DNA of 64,000 nt, taken from positions 3,658,001-3,722,000 of the forward strand of contig OX467090.1 of NCBI GenBank assembly GCA_950106755.1. The letters are read 5' to 3'. This document shows positions 33,399-43,227 of this stretch, in pieces (the stretch's first letter is position 1; each line of letters opens with the position of its first letter). The notes beneath the pieces are model-generated. The model made no database searches. It was not told where the DNA came from and saw only the letters and a list, made by a program, of their open reading frames with translations. The position numbers were made by a program, and so were the translations under genes. Source of the DNA: Climacium dendroides (taxonomy: Eukaryota; Streptophyta; Bryopsida; Hypnales; Climaciaceae).

Positions 33399-33552
33399 AC
33401 GGCGTCAATTTCGTTAAATTGTGCACACTCCTTTGCTTTGGCGCGGTTGAGGCCCGAAACCCAAATCTAGTTTGTGGCCTGAAATTAGACCTCTGTGAAG
33501 ATATTTGTCACAATTTTTGGCTTGTGCAATATCGCCAATTTAAAGAACGTGA
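33399..33552. mobile_element. M2-type inverted-repeat element
   Basis: It is bounded by 'cgtcaatttcgttaaatt' and 'caatttaaagaacgtgacg', with internal resemblance to M1 ('actcctttgctttggc'). It is longer than the 2311-2420 copy. The equivalent place in segment A (near 14650) holds a deletion derivative. Confidence 0.45.
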
Positions 33553-33623
33553 CGATTTAGGATGGAAGTCAATTTCTTGCGTCACGAAGTATCCCATTGA
33601 CTGGTTATGAATTTAATGTCAAG

Positions 33624-33945
33624 ATGGGGAATTTCGTTAAAATGGCGGCATTCCATGTGCCATTTTCAGACCACCCGCTCTGAATTGTAAAAGTGACATC
33701 TAGGATAGGTATAGTATTCAACAATCTTGGACTTTTATAGATTTAAGAAATCTACGATTATTATAGATTTCAGACAGCATGATCTGAGTTGTGAAAGTGA
33801 CATCTAACACTGGTATAGATTTCAAACATCTAAGAACCGTATAGATTTAAGATATCTATGACGTTTGTACACTTCAGAACGCCCGCTCTGAACTGTAAAA
33901 ACTGCCAAAGTAAAGGAATTTCGCCATTTTAACGAAATGGCCCAT
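33624..33945 (-). mobile_element. M1 MITE copy j, with CAAG target duplication
   Basis: A 322-bp full-length copy flanked by CAAG (33620-33623, 33946-33949). Segment A reads 'atgtcaagcaaaatctgtgc' at about 14751 with no insert, a second empty-site control. Confidence 0.9.
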
Positions 33946-35098
33946 CAAGTGAAATCTGTGCTGGGAGTGCATCAATTTAAGAATTTTATTTTTATACAAT
34001 GGTGCAAGGCCAGTACAAAGGCGATAGGCGAAAATGGTTGTGAAGTAATGAGTCATATCTGGATGTGGAAACAATCATTGATCAGTCCGGATTTAATTTC
34101 AGAGTGATATTTCAACAACAAACGAAATCAAATTCAAAACTCATCCTACCATTTTGGAACATGGCGAGATTTCAAGAAATGGGCACATTTTATTCGCCTG
34201 AAAGTCACACTCGTTGCTTCTTCTAATTGTCTGGCTACCGATCATAATTGGAGGCAGCTATTTATTTATAAGACACTGAAGTTGAATGTAAGTAAGCCAA
34301 ACGTTGACTTAATACGTGGCTTATGGCAGACTCATTAGTTGTTCGATGTTACACTTCAAATTGTCGAAATAGGTCTTCTTTCATCAGAGTCACCAGGAGT
34401 TGAAGACAACATGATGTACCTTACGGAAAAAAAATTCTTGTAACCGATCTATTCCACTGCATTAGTATTTGATTGTCGACATTGGTTCCTCAACAGGACT
34501 ACAGGTATTACGTAACTTGTAAAAATGATGGCACATAGGATTAGCTCGCTATCGGTTGACCACTGTCAGATGTAGCTCAGAGGTGAGCCTCAACGTTACA
34601 GATGTCCAAGAACCAATTGAAACGCACGTAGAAGTCAGTGAAGTCTAAAGTCTTTCATGCAATATATCAGTCGCTTGTATAATGTATAACGGTTGTCTGA
34701 ACAGCTTCAAAGCTGCGGTATTATTTCAAATCGTCAACTGTCACAATGTGTGAATAAAGAATCAGGAACTTACTTCTCTTACTAATAGTTTTGCCATCTA
34801 AAATGAACATGTACAAACGGAAAGGAAGTTCATTTGAGTTCCGAGTTCATGAATTGTAACTATTGGAATGATCGAGATCTCCTTGGTACTTCCATATTCT
34901 GCCGGAGGTCGGATAAGCTGCTTAGCCAGCCCTCGCTGGCAATCGATTGCAATGTGCTCTTCGATTGAAGAACTTATCGCAGAAACGAAAGATTTGGCCC
35001 GGAGTTGGCCGGGTTTTTCGAACTGAAGCGGTAATTCTTGCCAAGTCTGGGTGCATTGATCTCGAGTAGCTGCCATGATCGGAACGATCGAACTACTT

Positions 35099-35260
35099 TC
35101 ATTGACGCTTCGACGGCGGTCTCCACTTGGAGGATCCCCCATCCCCCATGGGACTAGACTTGGACGGAGGTCTCCACTTCGACGATCCTCCATCGCCCTT
35201 GGGAGAAGCCTTCGACGGAGGTCTCCACTTCGATGATCCCCCATCGCCCATCACGGCCAT
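35099..35260 (-). CDS. GDGG-repeat microprotein, copy 4 (53 aa, three repeats)
   Basis: A 53-residue protein: MAV, three 17-residue blocks and KRQ. It differs from copy 3 by one replacement, Met to Lys at the start of block 2 (ATG to AAG), and otherwise within the blocks by silent changes, for example TCA for TCG and CCG for CCT. The AUG is the first in a leader of about 258 nt. The longer frame over the same DNA (34798-35244 minus) is open but its residues are not conserved between units. Function unknown. Confidence 0.65.
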   Translation of the reverse strand: MAVMGDGGSSKWRPPSKASPKGDGGSSKWRPPSKSSPMGDGGSSKWRPPSKRQ

Positions 35261-35517
35261 TTTAGTAAGCCCTCCGAGGACTTTATTAAACTTCTGATGC
35301 TCTCGGGAAGCTAGTGCTGGGCGCTTCGTAAGCTTGGGTGATCAGCTGGACCGCTTCAGTCTCAGAAAGAATGTCTCTCAGATGGATCAGAGCTCCTCAA
35401 TTTATTGCTGTGACTGGGTGTAAATTCGATGTATCACTTGCTGCGGCGTCTTCAGATTTGATCGATCGAAAACTCAGAGGAGATGTATTGTTCTGGCAGA
35501 ATGACTGTGTGATGCTC

Positions 35518-35582
35518 TTTAGTACGTTTTGATTCATGCTGGTGCGATCCCTGTTCAAATTACGCGGACTTTTTCAGCGGAC
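35518..35582 (-). promoter_or_regulatory. Core promoter region of copy 4
   Basis: ACTAAAG occupies the TATA position (35524-35518, minus strand), so the box is degenerate here. Two GTCCGC hexamers lie at 35582-35577 and 35569-35564, spaced as in unit 3. A G-box core CACGTG lies further upstream near 35924, and matching G-boxes occur near 17189 and 3744. Confidence 0.4.
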
Positions 35583-36230
35583 ACCTGATCTTGACGTACA
35601 GGCCGAAGGTTTTGATCGTTTCAAACGCAGCTTCGAATCGAATCGCATTCAGAGGAAGTGGGTACCGATCTGACGGTCAGTGGCATGCAACAACATTCGC
35701 GTTGAACGGCGCCGGCGAGGGCAACGCGAAGTACGCGACGACGTGTCGTCCGATGAAGACCCGAAGTAGAAGCTGATAGTTCAAGTTGGTCACAGGAGAA
35801 CTAATTAACTACCTCCAAGGTTGGAAGTCGGAGGAGCAGTTCTGGGCGGGGTTTCCAAGGAAGATTCAATTCGAAGCTAGGTAGGTCACTAATAGTATTT
35901 GGTCAATTCGACAGTCACGTGCGTACAAATGCATGGTGAATGTGTTCACATTGATTTCTGAAGAATCCGACCCACTTCGGCACTGCTGGATGATGATAAA
36001 ACTTTTCCTCGGGGGTTCCGCTGCCGACATCGATCACGGGGTTTCCCTTGCCTGGGGATGTTTTTCAGTGGGACCATGCGCTCAGCCCTGGAAGACACTC
36101 ACCAATTCAAATGAAATGAAAGGAGAATCCGAGAATGAACGGGTATCAGTATCGTCGCAACATAAAAGAAGGCAAAATTTAATGAGAGGAGAATCATTTA
36201 CCACTATCGATGTATTAATTAAGCTCTAAC

Positions 36231-38358
36231 TGATTTTTCCATTCACTGCTACTGACGCTGATTGACCCTATCACAGAGGTTGGGAAATCAGTGTGAAAAA
36301 TCGGTGTCAGTAAAAAAAGATTTTTCTCTTGGGGGGGGGGAATGAGAACGATACAGTAACATCTCTGCATTTAACCCCTAACTTTCCTTCACAAGTTCGC
36401 ACCCAAAATTCAACACAAATTTTAAGGAACAACTCTATTTACATATCTAACTAGAGTAAACTATCCATTCACCGCACACGTCCAAGAACCGTACAACACA
36501 CAGCCAATTACCACATAGTAACCACACGATTCAACTACCAATTCAATTGTGATGGAAACAATAATTTGAATCACCACCCAATGACCACACACTATGTCAT
36601 TGGTGAAGGGTTGCAAGGAATTCTTAACTAGATTTCAAGTACAATTCCTTTAAATTGCAATAAAATTTATAGGAAGAAATCCTTTTGCAATTTGTTTTTT
36701 GAAGGCAAATCTTAATAATCACACCAAATTTTAAAATGTGCAAGTCTTTATATTATGTAAAGAAGGATTTGAATTTTGTCTGTGCAGTGATTGGTAAGTT
36801 TACTATATAGGATATTGTACTAGGCTTATTCAAAAGTGCGGGGTGAAATTTTTGGTGGTTTTGATTGCACGCACTAGAAGATATTAGTCTTTGAAGTGAG
36901 ACAAAAAGTATCTTTTTAGGTCTCCTCTAAAAACTTTAGTTGACTTTGACCGCCTTCTACAACAATCTATTGCATGATGATTGATGAACCATGATTTGAA
37001 TTTAAGAAAGATTATTAGGCACATGTGCGCCAAATTCTAGAAATAGAGGAGGAATGGAAGACTTCCATAAAAATTTTGCATCATTCCTTCAATGTGTATG
37101 CGGCAAACATTGGCAATATACTAGCAAATTTTGCAAATAACATATTGTTCTTATATTTTTGAAATTAAAAAATCTCCACAATATGACAATAGGCAAAAAG
37201 ATTTTCATTTTCTCTGCACAAGGAACAACTATGGCAATGGTGAAATTTTTAGGCTTATTAAGCATTATTTGTCACTATTTTTTATAAATTTTTTTTGCTC
37301 ATTCTTCATTTTTTATAATAATTTCAAATTTTCATCAATTTTTTTGGAAATTGTGGGGCATGATTGAAGCCATGTGATTTCATCTATGGAAAATGAAGTA
37401 AAAAAAATTTGCACTGACATTTATTAAACTATAGTCTATAGATCATACACAAATACACAATTGTGGTTGAACACACAATCAATCAATTATAAGAATCAAT
37501 GTTTAGAGATTATTGGGTTAAGGATGATTGCAAAAAGGACCAATCCTATTTTGTGTCACATTTAGAGTGGAGTTGTTTTTTTGCTAAAACTTTTGATGAT
37601 AGGACTTGATGAACTTGAAATTTTGATTGGAGATGGTTAACTTGATTGTAAATTTGTAATTATATTCTTTATTTTTTAGGAATTTAGAAAAGTAAGTTTA
37701 TATTTTAAATTCGATTTTGCTAAATTATCATACTTTGAGATTTAGGGGTTTTAGTATTGGGAAGTACCCAAAATTAATCCCTAAAGGACTAAGGGTTCTC
37801 TTAGGGGACTCTCAAGAATTTTGGTAGGTTTCTATGACCTCAATTTTTCGCAAATTTTATGAATTTTTTTTTTATAAGATAGAAAAACTGAAAAACTTAT
37901 TAGCTTCATAGGAATATAATTTTTATTTCAATTGGTGCTTGGGAGCAAAATTTATGCAATCTTAAACATGATTTTTATAATACTGAACAAAAAAATTAAA
38001 AAAATCTACATAAATCTTAAAATAATTATAAAAAAAATTTCTTATAGATCTTATTTTTGTGTACATGTAAAGCTTTGATTCATTCCATTTGTATTGGACA
38101 ATAATGTGAAAGTTATGGACAATCTTGTTTTGGGGGCCATCTCAATATTATTCTTCATGAAAATAGAAGTTATAGGATTCATTTTTAAATGCAATTTTTG
38201 CAATTTAAAAAAAAATTGTTTGACAAGGTTAAGTTTGCTTATTAGAATAATCTCACCATTGAAATTATTGTATTTCAATTCCACTATAGACTTTTTAACT
38301 ATTTAGTTCTTTTCTCAATCTTGGACCTACTTCTACTTCGACTCCTACTTGATAATTT
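36231..38358. other. AT-rich intergenic tract
   Basis: No gene seen. It includes a run of ten G near 36333-36342 and, from about 37770, a diverged copy of the left half of the TTAACCCC-type element ('ggaatataatttttatttca', 'gttatggacaatcttgttt'). Confidence 0.45.
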
Positions 38359-38941
38359 TAACCCCATTATTCCTACGGGGGACAAAATGGATTTTGGGCA
38401 GGCTCCTATGATCTTAATTTTTATTGAATTTTTTTGAAACTTTTCCATAAGATAGAAAAGCTTATGAGTTTTTGGGGAATATAATTTTTATTTCAATCGG
38501 TGCCCAGGAACAAAAGTTATGCCACAATACCCTCAAAATGGGGGAGATTGGGTAGCAAAAAAATTCACTAAAAACTGAAATAAAATTTTTAATATTTTTT
38601 ATTTATAGATTATATTTATTCTAAATGGGAAGCTTTGATTCATTCCATTTGGATTAGAGATGTGAAAGTTATGGAGCTTCTTGTTTTGCGGGCAATTATA
38701 GCAACTTCTTGAAAGAAATGAATTGCTTTCACTTTGAATGCTTATATCTTTCAATCTATACAGTCAAAAATCACAAAAGAATTATCACATGATCTAAGAC
38801 AAGTGTAGAATAAGATCCTATGAGCAGATTTTTTTTAAAAGTTAAAATTAAAATTTTGTAGGTGAATGTAGTAGAAGTGGTAGTTTAGAGTGGTTTTGAC
38901 ACAAAAATGGCCTTGGGACTTTAGGGGTTAAAAAAAATGAA
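38359..38941. mobile_element. TTAACCCC-type element, shorter copy
   Basis: It begins TTAACCCCATTATTCC and ends GGGACTTTAGGGGTTA. Internal phrases match the long copy at 20748-21650 in the same order. Non-coding. Confidence 0.55.
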
Positions 38942-39074
38942 AATCAAGCATTTTAAGAAATTTTTTCAAGACTTTCAATTCAATTCTTCAACACAAAAGA
39001 TTTTAAATTCAAAGTCCATAATGAAAAAAATAACATAAATGGCAATCAAATTAATCTAATATTGCACGCTATTG

Positions 39075-39295
39075 TTCAAAAAAACTTTATTTTCCAACTT
39101 TGAATGCTAATATCTTCCAATTTGTATGGTCAAATTCTATGAAATTTTTAGCACATGATCTTAGACAAGTAAAGTATAAAATCCTATAGTTTGATTCTAA
39201 ATTTTTGTTTTCTTTTGTCTTTTTGAGTGAATGCAATGGAAATAGTAGTTTTGAGTGGTTGTGGTAGAAAAATGGCCTTGGTCCTTTAGGGGTTA
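39075..39295. mobile_element. TTAACCCC-type element, right end only
   Basis: The stretch from 'aactttgaatgctaatatct' to 'ggtcctttaggggttaa' matches the right quarter of the longer copies. The left part is missing. Confidence 0.45.
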
Positions 39296-39689
39296 ATGAT
39301 CTAGATTTGAAATTTTTGAAGTCTATTTCCATAGTAGGGAGACATGTGCATACCAAAGAAAATGTAAAAATATTAATTTTTAGCCTCCATATTTGTACAA
39401 ATAGGGTTTTTTTGCATGTGCACTTTTGAGCATTGAAGATGGTTTTGACTTCCATTTTTTTGGTGAAATGTGATCACTATTAGGTCTTTACAAAATACAA
39501 ATGTCTAATTTTTAGATTTTGTTTGTTTGTGTTTTTTTAATTATTATTAAATTATATCTAGTTGTATCTATTTTCTAAGATAAATAGTCATTTTTTTAAA
39601 TAGTCATTTTTTTAGTACTTACAAGTAGTTATAAACACTATTAGTTGTCAATTTTCCAAATCGACAATTGAGATTGTTCTATTTCATAG

Positions 39690-39811
39690 CATGGTTCTCA
39701 TACTAGACAAGTTACTATTCATTTTTCGTCTTGTAGGACGAGTTACTATTCATCAAATGTACTTAAAAAGTACATTTGATGAATAGTAACTTGTCCAGTA
39801 TAACAACCAGG
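39690..39811. mobile_element. hAT-like foldback MITE, copy 2
   Basis: A 122-bp hairpin homologous to 12113-12265 with about 30 bp lost. The flanks TTTCATAG and CTTCATAG agree at seven of eight bases. Both copies inserted next to a CATAG core. Confidence 0.75.
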
Positions 39812-41399
39812 CTTCATAGCACTTGTAGTACGCATATGTGAGGTACTTTTTCACTAACTTTTATTTTTTGTTAAGTACCAGTAGTATAGGGGTTCATCCG
39901 TGGATAAGCCAACGTAGTCTATTGTTGGTGCGTCTAATGTCACTTTTAAAGTAGATTTAGGTTATGTGTAAACTAACTTTGTAAAATATACCTGAAAACT
40001 TTATTCTTATGCTTCTATTCTTTTTTTTTTTTTCTTTCTTTTCCCTTATTCCCAGGTTCTCTCAATTTGGTGGACAGTCCATTACCACTAATGCAGACAC
40101 AATGTTCTAAGAGTCCCGGTCCTATATAGTATTCTAGGGAAGGCAACACATCGTGGGCAACACGTCAGGCTAGGCAACACGTCTTATACATGGATGCAGC
40201 CTATGACCTAATTATATATATACAAGATAATACTTTTAAAGTATACAAATAATTCATTAATTAACACCTTTTTATGTGTTGGGGCAACAGGTTCAGTAAT
40301 TGTTCTTTTTGAGCTTTTTGAATCTATGTGCAAAATGACTACACGTGGCAGTCTCAGTAGTCAACAAGTCCAATATGCAAGAGTATGAAAGGTTTAGGAC
40401 AAAGTACCAAATTCTTGGTCTTTGAGCTTTCTCCTTTCTTTTAAGATTGGGCAACAAGTCTCAGGGCAACAAGTCCAAAACCACGGGGTAAGTTGTTCCT
40501 AAAATATATACACAAGACTAAAATTAATCCAAATATTCAATTTCAAATCAAATCATCCCTTTAGGTATTCAAAATCACATTTAAAACCATATCAAAATAA
40601 TACTTACACTCATAAAAGTCAACAATAATCAAATGATATTCTAAAACCGGATGAATTAACACTTTAATACACACAACATGACCAAAGTATAGGGTCTGGA
40701 CCCTATGACCGTGCTGTACAAGGCCTAATTCCACTCAGAATAAATTCCATAATCCAGAAATTAAAAAAAAATCAATTTTGGGGCAATTTTAGGACCCAAA
40801 TGGGCCTCTGGCCCTATGACCGCGCGAGGATATCCTATGGCCGTGGTGCTGCACCCTATCACCGTGGAATCCCTAATCACAGCTCGTCGAAGACTGCTTG
40901 CCACGCCTCCTATCCCCCCTCAAATTCTTGATTCTGGTTACGAATTTGGAGTCAAATTTTCTACACAATTGATCGATGTATTTCCAATATCCAAAAGCAA
41001 TCGAATCCAAGTGGATATTTATTTTTTTATTTTTTTTAAATTTTAATGATTCGGTGAAGTGGTTGCAGCTCGTAGAAGTTGTTGCGCCTGTCTACTTCGA
41101 CTGCTGCACTTCTCGATTCAAGCCCAAATTGAGATGGCTGATTGCGTGAGTAAATTCAATCGTGATTACCTGCTTATGGTTGGTTGCAACCACTAATTAA
41201 AAGGAAGGAAAAAAATTACAATTCTCACTTGCTCGTCGAGTCTACGCTCTTCACTGTGATCGCCGTGCAAATGGTCTGGACTGGGATGATTCAGTAATTC
41301 AATCCGAGATTCAAAAGTTACCAATTCAATCTTATTAACTTGTAACCTAGTTATCTAGATTAGTAGATTAGTGATTAAGGGATACGACCCTTGAGATAA
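39812..41399. other. Intergenic with two small dispersed motif clusters
   Basis: No gene is supported. Between 40138 and 40475 the phrase GCAACA(C/A)GTC recurs about six times at irregular spacing. Between 40690 and 40865 the phrase CCTATGACCGTG (with variants) recurs about four times. These may be subterminal repeats of an unrecognised transposon. Confidence 0.35.
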
Positions 41400-41492
41400 T
41401 CAAAAGGCATCAAGCCTTATATATAACTCTTGTATCTTTCTTTTCAATATATAATATAATTGTACAATTTAGCATCTTGATTCTTTTCAACA
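41400..41492 (+). mobile_element. 3' end of a Copia-type LTR
   Basis: TATATATAA near 41416 and the terminal '...ttcaACA' immediately before a primer-binding site mark the end of a left LTR. Its start could not be located, and no right LTR was found, so the retrotransposon is incomplete. Confidence 0.6.
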
Positions 41493-41504
41493 TGGTATTA
41501 GAGC
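41493..41504 (+). other. Primer-binding site of the Copia element
   Basis: TGGTATTAGAGC differs at one base from TGGTATCAGAGC, the initiator-Met tRNA primer site of plant Copia elements, and directly follows the LTR terminus. Confidence 0.8.
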
Positions 41505-41599
41505 CAAGTATGGCACAGCAAAAGTTGAAGCATGGTTTAGAAATTTTCTTAAAATTTTAAATAAAATTTCAAAACTAATGAATTTTTCTTTCTACCAAT

Positions 41600-41989
41600 A
41601 TGTGTTTTCCTCAACTACCACTTGCAGATGTTTATGATTTATTAATAGATGATTCTACTCGTATTCAAATTGAAAATAATCTTCGAATTGAAAATGCACT
41701 TTATGAATTCCAACATGAGCTTTTATCATTAGACTTTATTGATGATGGTTATCCATTACCGTCAAACTCAATTGAAGAACAAATTATGCATATTAATCTT
41801 CAAAATGCATTTGATCAAATCCCTATAAATTTTGTCGATGAGACAAGCCTTTTCGATGAGCTTTTTTCTCAAATTTTCTCTGATGCACATAGTTTTGTTG
41901 AGCCTTTGAGTATTCAACAAGAACTTTCGAATAAAATACTTAAAGTATTTTATTTTATTTATTTTTTCAATATACACTATTTGAATTAA
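41600..41989 (+). CDS. Extra ORF between primer site and gag of the Copia element
   Basis: A 129-codon ATG frame, acidic and rich in Asn, Leu and Phe, without a recognised domain. It lies in the normally short leader between the primer-binding site and gag. It may be an additional element-encoded protein, or an N-terminal gag extension disconnected by decay. Codon usage is AT-rich like that of gag. Confidence 0.35.
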   Translation: MCFPQLPLADVYDLLIDDSTRIQIENNLRIENALYEFQHELLSLDFIDDGYPLPSNSIEEQIMHINLQNAFDQIPINFVDETSLFDELFSQIFSDAHSFVEPLSIQQELSNKILKVFYFIYFFNIHYLN

Positions 41990-42046
41990 ATGGACCAACG
42001 TCCATACCATAGTTGACATTATTTGTCCAACGACAATATTTCCACT

Positions 42047-42700
42047 ATGGCTAATTCAACATCTATGAATTCTTCTTCCAAAACATATTTGATTGAGAAG
42101 TTAAATACAACAAATTATAATTCTTGGAGTGTCAAGATGGAATTAATTTTAATCTTAAATGATTTTTTTTCGGTTGTGGATGGAAGTGAAACCGACCCTG
42201 GAACCACCACTCCCGAAGCTACAGCATCTCAAATTCTTCGGAAACAAAAAGATTCTAAAGCCCGTGCTACTATAATGCTACATTGTGGTGAAAAACAATT
42301 TAGTGCAGTTAAAACATTAAAAACTTCTAAAGCTGTTTGGGATAGATTAAAGGAAACATATCAACAAATTGATATTGCTACCCAGGTCACATCCCAAAAG
42401 AAATTATCGCAATTAATAATGACAGAAGATACCCCTATTGCCAAATTCATTGAAGAATTCCAAGGTATAATTGATGAAATATGTGTTTCAGGACTAACTA
42501 TCCCTGAAGATCAACAATATGTTTATTTATTAGGAGCTCTCCCTCCTTCATGGAGACCATTTGTATCCTCACAAGGTACTCTTACAAATAAAACAGTATC
42601 TAATTTAATTGCTCGAATTTTAGAAGAAGCAGCCATGAGGAATTATGAAGATTCTAAACAATCTTTCTTACTACCACTAAACCTGGAGCCTTTTTTGTAA
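42047..42700 (+). pseudogene. Copia retrotransposon gag, truncated
   Basis: This frame starts MANSTSMNSS. It shows the plant Copia gag pattern: a DUF4219-like start (IEKLNTTNYNSWSVKMELIL), then a UBN2-type helical region with VWDRLKETY and, near the end, YLLGALPPSWRPF. Gag forms the virus-like particle that packages element RNA. The frame ends before the zinc knuckle. Traces of the knuckle region appear in another frame to about 42800, after which homology stops. No protease, integrase, reverse transcriptase or RNase H follows, so the element is dead. Confidence 0.8.
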
Positions 42701-43227
42701 GAAATGGTCAAAACAAACAGACAAATTGGAAAACAAAGACTTTTCAATATATTAGACGTGGACACCATCCATTAGGCTCTGAAGACCCTAATTATATATC
42801 TTGTACGGCTGCAAATATGGAAGCCATTTGCAAGCTGCTTTTCCTTCATATATTCACCACCCTTCCCTTCTATAAGTGTAATTTTTCTTATTGAAGTAAA
42901 GCATTTTCAAATGGGCTTGAACTTAGATTCTTCGCACGGACTAGGCCTCTTCTGTAATTTGCGAGTGAAATCTTCTCTAATTGGAAATTTACATGCAAAT
43001 GGATGTCTCACCCTCAACTCTAATTCCTTATTTTAGAACCCTTTGGTATAGAATTGTATGGTGATCCTCTTCTGGAACATCTCCTGTAGGCCCTGATATT
43101 GGCAATGCATTCATTTGTCACAAGTTTGTTGGTCTTACCATCTGGAATTGCTCACAGAAGTATGTTGTAGGGATTCCATGCTCATCATATACATTCTCCT
43201 GAATGCAAAATTGTGCTTCTGTTGTAG
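42701..43227. other. Decayed Copia sequence and junction to the next gene
   Basis: The first 150 bp or so look like out-of-frame gag tail. The rest has no recognised feature, but 43205-43227 (pyrimidine-rich, ending GTTGTAG) is a good intron acceptor for the exon at 43228, so part of this is probably intron. Confidence 0.4.

Larger units (their letters stand above)
32533..36230. repeat. Segmental duplicate B (paralogous to 13752-17520)
   Basis: It starts in the 3' part of the right-arm gene and ends after GDGG unit 4, so the two kinds of GDGG gene were duplicated together as one block of about 3.7 kb. The unit-4 genes read leftward and the arm gene rightward, so they converge. Confidence 0.8.

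Noticed and set aside
34798..35244. A 148-codon minus-strand frame over unit 4
   Set aside because: It is only open in this unit, and stops or frame changes occur in the equivalent stretch of units 1-3.
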